Source: Methylibium petroleiphilum PM1 (GTDB lineage Bacteria; Pseudomonadota; Gammaproteobacteria; Burkholderiales; Burkholderiaceae_C). From it: a DNA stretch of 64,000 nt. The notes under the pieces were generated by a model. The model searched no databases, had not been told where the DNA came from, and worked only from the letters and a program-made list of their open reading frames with translations. Made by a program: the position numbers and the translations under genes. The stretch lies in the NCBI RefSeq assembly GCF_000015725.1, contig NC_008826.1:248001-312000 (forward strand), read 5' to 3'. Shown here one piece after another: positions 23,094-31,230 of the stretch (position 1 is its first letter; the number at the start of each line of letters is the position of its first letter).

Positions 23094-25298
23094 TCAGGCC
23101 GCCGACTTGGCGTGTTCGGCCAGCCAGGCGCTCGCCTCGTTGGGGTCGAGGCGCAAGCTGGCGTAGGAGCGGCGCAGCATCACGTCCGGCAGCGCCCAGT
23201 CCCACTTCTCTCGGTCGATGTTCGCGGCGCCGGCCAGGAGTTGCTCTGGCTGCGGGATCTCGCAGCCGGCCAGGTCGGCGAGGACCGCGGCGATGCCCTG
23301 CTCGGACATTTCACCTTTCTGGATGTCGATGCCCGGCCCGGCCAGGGTGGCCGTGAGGCCACGGCTGAGCAGCAGGAAGACGATCGCCTCGTTCGCAGCG
23401 TCGCCCAGCCACGTGAACAGCCGCACCTGCGCGCCCGAATCCACCAGCACGACCTGGTCGAGCTGGAGATCGGCGTAGGCGCGCCGGGCCTCGGCCACGA
23501 AGCGAGCAGCGGTTGGATCCAGGAACCCGGGCTCGACCTCGCCGCGGAGGATCTCGCGCATGCGCTGGCGCACGCGTGTGTGCACGCGCCCCGACTCGCC
23601 TGTGAACAGCGGCGGTGCGCCGCCCTTCGTCTGCGTCACGTAGATCGTGCGCTCCTTCTCCGCCACCTCATCGACGCGCCAGGTCCGGCCGGCGAAGAGG
23701 ATGCGCTGCCCGGCCACCAATGCCTGCGACAGCGGCAGCGTTCCCAGCGGTCTGCCGCCCGAGATGAGGCGGTACTCCTCTTCCGCGGCGAAGGCCGCAT
23801 AGAAGCTGTAGTGGTTGACGATGCGCTCGCCGACGCCACCATGCAGGAGAAGGCCGGCTTCTTCTTGGACGATCAGGTCCTTGGAGGCCAGGTGGCGCAG
23901 CAGTGCCGCGAAGTCGGCCTTGCCGACGCCCGAGAAGGGCGCCTGCGGTCCGCACAGGTCGCGGTAGGCCTCGGCGGCCATGACCCCGCCCCGCTGCGCG
24001 ATCAGCGACATCAGCTGCTGCACGAGGGTGGACAGGTGCGCGCCGTTCGTCACGGGCGGCTCGAACCAGCCTTCGAGCGCCAGGCCGACCATCGCGGCCA
24101 GCTGCACCGTGCTGACGCGCAGGCGCACGTCCAGGTCCGACTCGACGGTGACTGCGTCCTCGATCGAGTAGCCGCGCAGGATCGCCGGTTCCCCCTTGCG
24201 GCGGCCCGAGCGCCCCAGGCGCTGGCGCAGGCCGGCGACGGAGGATGGCGGCCCGACCTGGGCGACGCTCTTGACCGGGCCGATGTCGATGCCGAGCTCG
24301 AGCGTGTTCGTGCAGATGGCCGTGGCCACGCCGTCGGTGCGCTTGAGCGCCGCCTCGGTGTCCGTGCGGATCTCCTTCGACAGGCTGCCGTGGTGCGGCC
24401 AGAACTCCGGCGGCACCCCATCGGCCTTGCACAGGCTGTTCAGCAGGTGCGTGTAGCGCTCGACCTCGCGCCGGCTGTTCGGGAACACCAGGTTGTTCGC
24501 GCCGCGCAAGACGCCGTACATGTGCTGCGCCACCTGGGCCGGCGTACTGGGCTCACGAGGCCCGCGCGCGTCGCCCTCGCGAGGCACGAAGGGCTCTTCG
24601 TAGCCCTTGACGATGACCTTGACCTCACCGGCGCCGCGGCCGGAGTTGACCATCGCCACTCCGCGGCCGCAGCCCGGGCGCAGGAAGTCGGCAGCCATGT
24701 TCATGTCGCCCAGCGTGGCGGACAGCCCCACGCGCGGCACGCGACGCCCGAGCGCCAGGTCGATGCGGTGCATCAGCGACTGCAGCTGCTTGCCACGCTC
24801 CGAACCGATGAAGGAGTGCAGCTCGTCGATCACGACGTAGGCTAGGCGCGCCAGCGTGCCGGCGATGGCGTGGCCACGGTTCACGAGCAGCGCTTCCAGC
24901 GATTCCGGCGTGATCAGCAGCACGCCGCGCGGCGCCTTCAGGAACCGTGTCTTCTGGCTCGACGCAATGTCGCCATGCCAGGGCCACACAGGGATGTCCA
25001 GGTCGGCGCACAGGGCCTCGAGGCGGCCGAACTGGTCGTTGATCAGCGCCTTCAACGGGCTGACGTAGACCACCAGGCCGTCAGCGGGCTCCCGGCGCAG
25101 CAGGTGCGTGAGCGCCGGCAGCATTGCCGCTTCCGTCTTGCCGGCGGCGGTCGCCGCGGCCACGATGACGTCGCGATCAGCCTCGACGATGAGCGGGATG
25201 GCCGCTTCCTGTGCCGGGCGCAGCTGATCCCAGCCCTGCGTCCAGATGAAGCGCCGGATCCTCTCGTCCAGCAGGAAGAAGGACTTGCTGTCGCTCAC
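23094..25298 (-). CDS. Lhr-like superfamily-2 helicase (BrxHI-type)
   Basis: A 734-residue DEAD/DEAH-family helicase. Motif I AAATAAGKT (about 47-55), Ia VYVSPLKAL (about 78-86), motif II DELH (158-161), motif III GLSAT (about 188-192), then ICTNTLELGIDIG (motif V) and QRLGRSGRR (motif VI). The long C-terminal region after the two RecA folds matches Lhr-type winged-helix helicases, the class called BrxHI in type 2 BREX loci. GTG 25298 starts 10 bases after the ATPase stop. It should translocate on DNA or RNA as the motor of the three-gene system with the ATPase and TerB-type protein. Confidence 0.85.
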   Translation of the reverse strand: MSDSKSFFLLDERIRRFIWTQGWDQLRPAQEAAIPLIVEADRDVIVAAATAAGKTEAAMLPALTHLLRREPADGLVVYVSPLKALINDQFGRLEALCADLDIPVWPWHGDIASSQKTRFLKAPRGVLLITPESLEALLVNRGHAIAGTLARLAYVVIDELHSFIGSERGKQLQSLMHRIDLALGRRVPRVGLSATLGDMNMAADFLRPGCGRGVAMVNSGRGAGEVKVIVKGYEEPFVPREGDARGPREPSTPAQVAQHMYGVLRGANNLVFPNSRREVERYTHLLNSLCKADGVPPEFWPHHGSLSKEIRTDTEAALKRTDGVATAICTNTLELGIDIGPVKSVAQVGPPSSVAGLRQRLGRSGRRKGEPAILRGYSIEDAVTVESDLDVRLRVSTVQLAAMVGLALEGWFEPPVTNGAHLSTLVQQLMSLIAQRGGVMAAEAYRDLCGPQAPFSGVGKADFAALLRHLASKDLIVQEEAGLLLHGGVGERIVNHYSFYAAFAAEEEYRLISGGRPLGTLPLSQALVAGQRILFAGRTWRVDEVAEKERTIYVTQTKGGAPPLFTGESGRVHTRVRQRMREILRGEVEPGFLDPTAARFVAEARRAYADLQLDQVVLVDSGAQVRLFTWLGDAANEAIVFLLLSRGLTATLAGPGIDIQKGEMSEQGIAAVLADLAGCEIPQPEQLLAGAANIDREKWDWALPDVMLRRSYASLRLDPNEASAWLAEHAKSAA

Positions 25299-25308
25299 GG
25301 CCTGGCGC

Positions 25309-26646
25309 TCAGACCTTGAACGTGGCCAGCTCGTCGTCTTCGACGGCCGCCGAAGCCACCGCGGGCGCGTCGCCGCTGTCCGGCTCCACCTCCTGCTCGG
25401 TGCGTGCCCCGTCGTCAGCGCGGACGTCGACGGCACCGACCAGATCCTCCCAGCGCGCGCCCGGGTTCTGCTCGAGCACGGCCAGCAGGTTGATGAAGGA
25501 GGTGATCGTGGTGCGCGGCGTGCGGAAGTAGGCGTCGCCGACGCGCTTGGCGCAGTGCTCCATGAACGCCTTGATGCCCGCATCCGGGATGAGGCGCTTC
25601 TCGGCTTCGCCGAGGGCGTGCACGTGGCTGATCTTCTGCAAGAGGACGTAGAAGTCCTCTGGGGTGAGCGCCGCAAGGCGAACGACAGGGCCGCTGAAGT
25701 CCACCAGGCCGCCGGCGGCGTAGCTGTTCTGGACCAAGCGGCTCTGCAGCGCCTGGTAGCTGTAAAGGCCGCGCCGCGTGTCCATCAGGAACTCCGGCGT
25801 GCCGCCCAGGACGAAGCCCAGGCCGACCGCGCTGCCTTGCAGCGAGTCGTTGAGGATGCGCAGCAGCTGCTCGTAGTTCGCGTCGCGCGCCTGCTTGTTG
25901 GCCAGCTTGTACAGGTTGACCATCTCGTCCAGGCAGATCATCAAGCCGGCGAATCCGGCCAGGCGCACGAAGCGCGCGAACAGCTTCAGCTGGTCATACA
26001 CCGAGGCGTCGTCGACGATGGTGCGCACGCCCAGCGCGCTGCGCGCGTCGGTGCGGGTCGTGAACTCGCCGCGCAGCCAGCGGATGGCGTCGGCCTTGAG
26101 CTGCTCATTGCCTTCTTCGTGGCCGCGGCAGTAGGCGGCGATCACGTCGGCGAAGTCGAAGCCGTTGACCATCTCGGTCAGCTGTTCGAGCCGCTGACGG
26201 ATGACCGCCTCGGTGGTGACGCCGCCGCCTTTGGCCTCTTCTTTCGCCGTGGCGATGAACTTCTCGACGATGGCGCCCATCGCGCCGCCGTCGGGCCGCG
26301 AGCGCGTCGACAGGTTGCGCATCAGTTCGGCGTAGAGCGATCGCGCCTGGCCGCCGCTGGCGTGCAGCCGGCGATCCGGGTTCAGGTCGGCCGAGGCCAC
26401 GACCAGCTTCTTCTCCAGCGCGACGGAGCGAACCAGCCCCAGGAAGAAGCTCTTGCCGGCGCCGTATTCGCCCAGGACGATGCGGAAGGCCGAGCCGCCG
26501 TTGGCGATGCGCTCGATGTCGTGCACGAGCGTCTCGACCTCGCGAGCACGGCCGACCTGGATCAGGTGCTGGCCGGCGCGCGGCACGACGCCGGCGCGCA
26601 GCGATTGGATGACCGCGTCGCGGTCCTTGGTGCGGATGGTTGTCAT
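25309..26646 (-). CDS. BrxD/DUF2791-family ATP-binding protein
   Basis: A 445-residue AAA-like P-loop ATPase. Walker A GEYGAGKSFF (59-68) is typical of the BrxC/BrxD (DUF2791) family, and Walker B-like LMICLDEM lies near residue 235. The N-terminus AVIQSLRAGVVPRAG also fits that family. The C-terminal about 40 residues are acidic and disordered. The start overlaps the TerB gene's stop (TGATG), so the two are coupled. In BREX such ATPases are regulatory or structural partners of the effector complex. No pglZ, brxC or brxL is present, so this is not a full BREX locus. Confidence 0.85.
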   Translation of the reverse strand: MTTIRTKDRDAVIQSLRAGVVPRAGQHLIQVGRAREVETLVHDIERIANGGSAFRIVLGEYGAGKSFFLGLVRSVALEKKLVVASADLNPDRRLHASGGQARSLYAELMRNLSTRSRPDGGAMGAIVEKFIATAKEEAKGGGVTTEAVIRQRLEQLTEMVNGFDFADVIAAYCRGHEEGNEQLKADAIRWLRGEFTTRTDARSALGVRTIVDDASVYDQLKLFARFVRLAGFAGLMICLDEMVNLYKLANKQARDANYEQLLRILNDSLQGSAVGLGFVLGGTPEFLMDTRRGLYSYQALQSRLVQNSYAAGGLVDFSGPVVRLAALTPEDFYVLLQKISHVHALGEAEKRLIPDAGIKAFMEHCAKRVGDAYFRTPRTTITSFINLLAVLEQNPGARWEDLVGAVDVRADDGARTEQEVEPDSGDAPAVASAAVEDDELATFKV

Positions 26647-28748
26647 CGAAGGATCTCCAGGATCTCGGGGTTGATCTCCACCGGGTCATCGCCCTCGGTG
26701 AACGGGAAGTCGTGTGTATCGAAGCAGGCTTCGTTGATGCGCTCGATCGCGCCGGCCGGCATGAGGTCCAGCGCGGCGGCGGCAGCGGCGATTTCGGCGG
26801 CGCTCCAGGAGCTGCGCTCCATCAGCTGTGCGGCCAGGGCGCTGTGTGCGGCATCGAGGCCCAGCAGGGTCTCGGCAGGCGGTGTGTCCCCTGCTGCCGC
26901 GGCTTGCGGAGTCGCGACGGCTTGCGGGGGATCCTCCTCGCGCTCGTCGTCGACGAAGATGCTGGACAGCATCGCGGCCACGCGCGCGGTATCCGAGTGC
27001 AGCGCGGCGATGCGAGCCGCGTCCAGGGCCAGCGGTGCATCAGCCTTGCGCGGAGCGCCGCCGGCGGCCGCTGCATGCAGCTGCGCCGGCACTGTCTTGC
27101 CATCCAGCCCCAGGGTCGTGAGCAGCTTCGTCAGCAGCTTCACCTGTGCCGGGCTAGGTTCTCCTGTGCACGCCACTGCGCGCACCGCAAAGTCGCCGAC
27201 GGCGCGCCGCTGGTCTTCGTCCAGGGGCTGGGCATCCTTCTTGATTGCTGCGAGCCCCTGCGGGTCCGCGATGGCGATCCGCAGTGCTGCGCGAAGCTGG
27301 ATGCTCGCGCGAAGCGGCTCTTCGTGCCAGCCCTCCAGGCTCGCCTCCAGCCACTGCGCCTGGTGCGCCTCGATGGCCTTGTCGGCTGTCAGCACGGTGA
27401 CCGCCGAAGCCAGCGCGATGCGCGCGCGCTCCACCGCCGCCGCCTCGGCGCAGTCGCCCTTCAGCAGCTGCGAGGGCACGAGCACCACGCTGGCGTCGGC
27501 CTTGATGGCTCGGGTGCCACCAATCAGGAGGGGAGGGTAGGTGCTCAGGCCGACACCCTCCAGCAGTGCTTGGGCACCAGCCGCGGCCGCTTTCGAGTAT
27601 CTGGCTTCGGGGTCGATCGATTGCACGAGCGCCGATGCCTGGAATGGGCGCAGGCCCTCGGCGGCATGCTGGATCAGGGCGCGCATGGCGTCCTTGGTCT
27701 TCTGCGGCCACAGCCTGGTGGGCAGCTGCTGGAGGTAGTCCAGCGTGCCAAGCAGGTGAGGCGATCGAACGACCAGTTTCGCGTACCGCTCCACCTCGGC
27801 CGATGCCGCGTCGAAGATCGCCTTGACCTTGGCGAGGTGGTCCTTGAAGTCGGTCGGGTCGATGGTTCCGGGCAGTTCGCGCGCCAGGGCAGGGTGCTCC
27901 ATCAGCCCGATCGAGCGGGGGCTGTAGTGGAGCTTGATCGGCTTGCCTGTCCGCGGCAGAACCACGCCGGCGCCGTGCACGCCGGCGTACAGGTCTTCGA
28001 AGAGGCCGTAGAACTCGTTGCGGTGCAGGCGTACGTCGGCACGCAGGTAGGAACTGCCGGCTTCGATGGACCATGTTCTGGCCAAGCTCGCCGACAGCGG
28101 CACGCCGGCCGCCGCTGCCTGGCCCACGGCGATCTGGGTGTAGGCGCGCAGCCCGTGGGCCTTGCGAAACGCCGGATCCTTCTGCGCGTACAGAGCTGGC
28201 GGGCAGCCGGTGTTCTGCACCCAGTAGCTCAGGCTCTCCACCGCGGTTGCCAGCGCCTGTTCGCGCGCGCCGTAGACGGCTCGAAGCCGATCCAGTTCTT
28301 CAAGCAGCGCAGGAATCTCCGCCGGCGAGCACTTGCCCTCGTGGACGTCGACGGTGAGCCTTCGTTCGAGGCCGTAGAAGTAGAGGAACACCAACCGGGC
28401 GTCGACGTCCGGGTGATTGCGACCCTGAGCGAGCCAGGCGAGGTAGCCGCGGCGCTCCGCAGGCGTCAGCGCCTTGTAGCTGGCGCGTAGCGCGAGCGAG
28501 ACCCTGAAGAAGTCCCCGACGGCAGCCACCTGCAGCGTCGGGTCGATCAGCGACAGTTCCGCGCCCGAGCCGCCGGCCGGCGGGGTGCCAAAGTAGACCA
28601 TCCCGCCGATCTCCAGCCCGCCCGCACGGATGACCTCGCCCTTGGGTACCCAGCGAGGCGCCGGGTACTGCGGCGGCTTGGGTACGGTGAAGCCGCCCGG
28701 GCTCTGGTTCTCGTTGCGTATGTCGGTGCTGAGCTCTGCGGCCTGCAT
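26643..28748 (-). CDS. TerB N- and C-domain protein, first gene of putative defence operon
   Basis: About 701 residues. The N-terminal region has the TerB_N pattern: W-V-P-x-G, IGGMVYFG, SLIDP, then RRGYLAWLAQGR and VFLYFYGLERR. The C-terminal third is acidic and Ala-rich and resembles TerB_C, ending in a stretch with DPVEINPEILEILR. TerB-N proteins have been linked by comparative genomics to helicases and P-loop ATPases in stress or anti-phage operons, as found here. ATG 28748 is preferred because the upstream in-frame codons back to ATG 28823 have poor third-position GC; ATG 28823 (leaderless) remains possible. Confidence 0.75.
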   Translation of the reverse strand: MQAAELSTDIRNENQSPGGFTVPKPPQYPAPRWVPKGEVIRAGGLEIGGMVYFGTPPAGGSGAELSLIDPTLQVAAVGDFFRVSLALRASYKALTPAERRGYLAWLAQGRNHPDVDARLVFLYFYGLERRLTVDVHEGKCSPAEIPALLEELDRLRAVYGAREQALATAVESLSYWVQNTGCPPALYAQKDPAFRKAHGLRAYTQIAVGQAAAAGVPLSASLARTWSIEAGSSYLRADVRLHRNEFYGLFEDLYAGVHGAGVVLPRTGKPIKLHYSPRSIGLMEHPALARELPGTIDPTDFKDHLAKVKAIFDAASAEVERYAKLVVRSPHLLGTLDYLQQLPTRLWPQKTKDAMRALIQHAAEGLRPFQASALVQSIDPEARYSKAAAAGAQALLEGVGLSTYPPLLIGGTRAIKADASVVLVPSQLLKGDCAEAAAVERARIALASAVTVLTADKAIEAHQAQWLEASLEGWHEEPLRASIQLRAALRIAIADPQGLAAIKKDAQPLDEDQRRAVGDFAVRAVACTGEPSPAQVKLLTKLLTTLGLDGKTVPAQLHAAAAGGAPRKADAPLALDAARIAALHSDTARVAAMLSSIFVDDEREEDPPQAVATPQAAAAGDTPPAETLLGLDAAHSALAAQLMERSSWSAAEIAAAAAALDLMPAGAIERINEACFDTHDFPFTEGDDPVEINPEILEILR

Positions 28749-28821
28749 GCTTTGGCGGGTTGGGGTGGTCGCGGGTGATCCGCCGTGTTGAGCGGCGGGT
28801 GGGTTGTGGCGTGGTCTGCGC

Positions 28822-28872
28822 ATTCTAACACATCACAATACGCGCACAGTATCGGCAAGATACAATAGCCGC
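28822..28872. promoter_or_regulatory. Divergent promoter region for the TerB operon and the DUF4942 methylase
   Basis: TAACACATCACAATAC (28826-28841) is a variant of the recurrent motif; on the minus strand it reads GTATTGTGATGTGTTAG with TATTGT as -10 toward the TerB gene. On the plus strand TACAAT (28861-28866) follows CAGTATCGGCAAGA, a sequence shared with the promoter at 56695. Confidence 0.55.
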
Positions 28873-28921
28873 AAGCTGGATTGCGCATTCCACGGCATCG
28901 CAGGTAGGTGCGTGTGTGACC

Positions 28922-28972
28922 GATCTCCGCTCTGCAAGGCGCAATCCCGCGCCTCCTTTCAATGGAGATCAG
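28922..28972 (+). promoter_or_regulatory. Leader module with AATCCC-loop hairpin
   Basis: GATCTCC 28922-28928; hairpin AGGCGC-AATCCC-GCGCCT (28937-28954); TGGAG 28963-28967 before ATG 28973. Confidence 0.65.
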
Positions 28973-30646
28973 ATGGAACTCATCAAATCAATCAGCATCG
29001 AGAACGTCGTCGCCAAGCGCGACGCCGCGGTCGCACGGCTGAAGGCTCTTTTCGACACCGTCAACGAGGTCGACGGGGAGATCGCGGGGCTCTGCGGCTC
29101 GCAACTGCGGTCCCTTCTGGGCGGCCGCGACTGTCGGCTCTTCGAGCGCGACGGACTGCCGGAAGCGATCCGTGAGATCGACTCGGGCATCTGGGCCAAG
29201 CTGCTGCTGGAGTCGGGCATCCGCTCTTTCATGGCGAGCGCCGACCGCGACAAGTGGGACACCAACATCATCAACAACGACGTCCCGGAGCTCACGCTCG
29301 ACAACGTCACGTCCACGTTCAAGGCGCTCTACGCCCAGCGTGGCGAGATGTTCGTCGACGGCGTGGTCGCTGTGTTCCGTTCGCTGTCCTGGGACCACAA
29401 GACCAACAGCCCGATGGCCTTCGGCAAGAAGATCATCCTGGCGAACCTGTGGACCGACAAGGGCATGTTCCTGAACTCTCGCCGGTGCGACGTGCTGGAC
29501 GACCTTCTGCGCGCCATGTGCGTGCTGGACGGGAAGCCGGAGCCTGACGTTCGCAACGGCATGAGGAACAGGATCCACCTGGCCGACCGCCCGGCGGACT
29601 ACTGGGACGACGCTCTCGGGCGTCGTGTGCAGCCGGAAGGCTCGGACGTGCTCGAGGACGGGTACTTCACGGTCAAGTGGTTCAAGAAGACCGGCACGGC
29701 TCACGTCGTGTTCAAGCGCCAGGACCTGGTCGACAAGATGAACATGGTGCTCGGCAGCCGTTTCCCGGACGCCATCGCCACCGACATCCGCAACCCTGTC
29801 CACCGGCCGAAGCCCGCGCCTGCCCCCGGCAAGCGCAGCATCTCGCCGGCGGCCCTGACGGCACTGCGCGCGGCGCGCCAGGTCGAGAACCGACTCGAAG
29901 GCCTGCCCCGACTCGATCGCCTGGTCTACGAAGAGGTCGCACGCGTCCTTTCTTCCTTGGGCGGTGCGTGGAACAGCGGCCTGAAGGCGCACGTGTTCGA
30001 AGGCCTGTCAGCCACCTGGCTGGAAAGCAGTCTGAGGCGATGCATGCGTGAAGGCGCCTACGCCGAGCCGGACGACTTCGGCTTCTTCCCGACGCCCGAG
30101 GCGGTGGTGAAGGAGCTGATCGTGATGGCGGAGCTGAAGCCCGGCATGCGCGTGCTGGAGCCCTCGGCCGGCCGCGGCGCGATCGTCAAGGCGCTGCTCG
30201 ACGAGGGCTGCACCGTGAAAGCGATCGAGCTGATGGAGAGCAACGTCTCGCACCTGTACCAGTTCGGCTGCTCGCTGTCGCAGGCCGACTTCCTCGAGAC
30301 CCGAGTGGAGCCGGAATTCGACGCCGTGGTGATGAACCCGCCTTTCTCGAAGCACCAGGACATCGCTCACGTGATGCACGCGGTCCACTTCCTGAAGCCC
30401 GGCGGGCGTCTCGTGGCCGTCATGGCCGCCGGCGTGAAGTTCAACAGCGACAAGTACAGCACGCAGTTCCGGCAATACGTGGCCGAGTTCGGCGAGCTGA
30501 TCGACCTGCCTGCAGGCTCGTTCAAGGAGTCGGGCACGATGGTCAACACCGTCGTCGCCGTGATCGACAAGCCGGACCCGGCGCTCCAGCTCAAGGCTGC
30601 AACGTCCGCTGCGGAAAAGTCGCAGGGACAGCTCGCGCTGGCCTGA
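28973..30646 (+). CDS. DUF4942 adenine-specific DNA methyltransferase
   Basis: A 557-residue protein. The first about 230 residues match the DUF4942 module common in plasmid and phage methylases. A C-terminal class I methyltransferase follows with FFPTPEAVVKELI, SAM-binding LEPSAGRGAIVKALL (about 395-410) and catalytic NPPF (about 455-458), the N6-adenine (or N4-cytosine) signature. No restriction partner is adjacent, so an orphan protective methylase is likely. It is divergent from the TerB operon, so it could also mark self DNA for that system, though separate control argues against a strict pair. Confidence 0.85.
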   Translation: MELIKSISIENVVAKRDAAVARLKALFDTVNEVDGEIAGLCGSQLRSLLGGRDCRLFERDGLPEAIREIDSGIWAKLLLESGIRSFMASADRDKWDTNIINNDVPELTLDNVTSTFKALYAQRGEMFVDGVVAVFRSLSWDHKTNSPMAFGKKIILANLWTDKGMFLNSRRCDVLDDLLRAMCVLDGKPEPDVRNGMRNRIHLADRPADYWDDALGRRVQPEGSDVLEDGYFTVKWFKKTGTAHVVFKRQDLVDKMNMVLGSRFPDAIATDIRNPVHRPKPAPAPGKRSISPAALTALRAARQVENRLEGLPRLDRLVYEEVARVLSSLGGAWNSGLKAHVFEGLSATWLESSLRRCMREGAYAEPDDFGFFPTPEAVVKELIVMAELKPGMRVLEPSAGRGAIVKALLDEGCTVKAIELMESNVSHLYQFGCSLSQADFLETRVEPEFDAVVMNPPFSKHQDIAHVMHAVHFLKPGGRLVAVMAAGVKFNSDKYSTQFRQYVAEFGELIDLPAGSFKESGTMVNTVVAVIDKPDPALQLKAATSAAEKSQGQLALA

Positions 30647-30660
30647 TCGCCAACCCTCTC

Positions 30661-30692
30661 AAGGCCGCCCACACCGGGCGGCCTTTTTCTTC
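30661..30692 (+). terminator. Intrinsic terminator
   Basis: AAGGCCGCCC (30661-30670) pairs with GGGCGGCCTT (30676-30685), followed by TTTCTTC. Confidence 0.85.
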
Positions 30693-30699
30693 GCCTTCC

Positions 30700-30924
30700 T
30701 CAAGCTGCGCGCCGCGCTCCGGGCAGACGGCGCTCGTCCAGCTGGACCCATACGCGTTCGCGCCCGGTTTCGTCGAGCTTCGACCATGCGGCGATCTCGT
30801 CAAGCGTGCGGAGACAGCCCGCGCACAGCCCGGATGCTTGTTCGATGCGGCATACGCCGACGCATGGCGAGGCCGGCCGCTGCTGGCTTGGGGTGAGTTG
30901 TTCGGCTGACACGGTGACCTGCAT
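30700..30924 (-). CDS. DUF1289 family protein
   Basis: A 74-residue protein with the DUF1289 signature SPCVGVC then GLCAGCLRTLDEI, AAW and a C-terminal arginine pair. Four cysteines probably bind zinc or an iron-sulphur cluster. The function of the family is not known; it is common in Proteobacteria. The ATG at 30957 lies in a terminator stem, so the inner ATG 30924 is used; GAGGAGG abuts it closely. The gene could be cotranscribed by read-through of the upstream candidate small RNA. Confidence 0.75.
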   Translation of the reverse strand: MQVTVSAEQLTPSQQRPASPCVGVCRIEQASGLCAGCLRTLDEIAAWSKLDETGRERVWVQLDERRLPGARRAA

Positions 30925-30940
30925 TCCTCCTCGCCCATAA

Positions 30941-30970
30941 GAAAAGCCCGCCGCCATTTCTGGCGCGGGC
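30941..30970 (-). terminator. Minus-strand intrinsic terminator of the candidate small RNA
   Basis: On the minus strand GCCCGCGCCA pairs, with one bulge, with TGGCGGCGGGC (30946-30970), followed by TTTTC. Confidence 0.75.
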
Positions 30971-31090
30971 TCTGCTTCCGGACATTCGCGGCGTTCGCGC
31001 GATGACGTTTTCTGCTAGCGCTGGGGCACGGGTTCCCATGGTTGCCGCTCCAGTCATTGCGGCGTCGGTTCTGCACTAGCGAATGTTCGA
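30945..31090 (-). ncRNA. Candidate structured small RNA
   Basis: A near-consensus minus-strand promoter (TTGACA, 16 bases, TACAAT) sits at 31092-31119 and a terminator at 30946-30970, with about 115 bases between that hold no convincing gene. The transcript begins with ACATTCGC, which can pair perfectly with GCGAATGT just before the terminator (closing stem), and contains further complementary pairs such as ATGAC/GTCAT, GGG/CCC and a GCGCTAGC near GCTAGTGC. That layout fits a stable regulatory RNA. Its identity is unknown. Confidence 0.5.
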
Positions 31091-31091
31091 C

Positions 31092-31119
31092 ATTGTACAC
31101 GTAGCAATAAGCCTGTCAA
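31092..31119 (-). promoter_or_regulatory. Strong minus-strand promoter carrying the TACGTG motif
   Basis: TTGACA (31114-31119, minus), 16-base spacer containing GCTACGTG, and TACAAT (31092-31097). Best -35/-10 match in the window. Confidence 0.75.
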
Positions 31120-31173
31120 CACCGATCCGATTCAGGCTGTAGCTGAACGCTTCGCGTCGCGCCTCCTGTTGCG

Positions 31174-31230
31174 CATCCCCCTGGACCCTGCAACCGCGGC
31201 CGCAAGCCGCACAACCCAAGGAGATTCCCG
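31174..31230 (+). promoter_or_regulatory. Leader module (box, hairpin, SD)
   Basis: CATCCCC 31174-31180; GCGGC-CGCAA-GCCGC hairpin 31196-31210; AAGGAG 31218-31223. Confidence 0.6.

Noticed and set aside
25246-27540. 764-codon plus-strand frame across the BrxD and TerB genes
   Set aside because: Overlaps two genes with clear domains on the other strand and shows no domain or start signal of its own.
23094-28748. Full BREX locus
   Set aside because: Only BrxD-like and BrxHI-like genes are present; PglZ, PglX, BrxC and BrxL are missing.
28748-28823. TerB gene start at ATG 28823
   Set aside because: Kept only as an alternative: the extra 25 codons have A/T-rich third positions and low-complexity content unlike the rest of the gene.
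9283-31220. Integron-like cassette array based on the repeated intergenic blocks
   Set aside because: No integrase or attC-type sites; repeats are leaders and terminators in fixed position to genes, not recombination sites with inverted cores.
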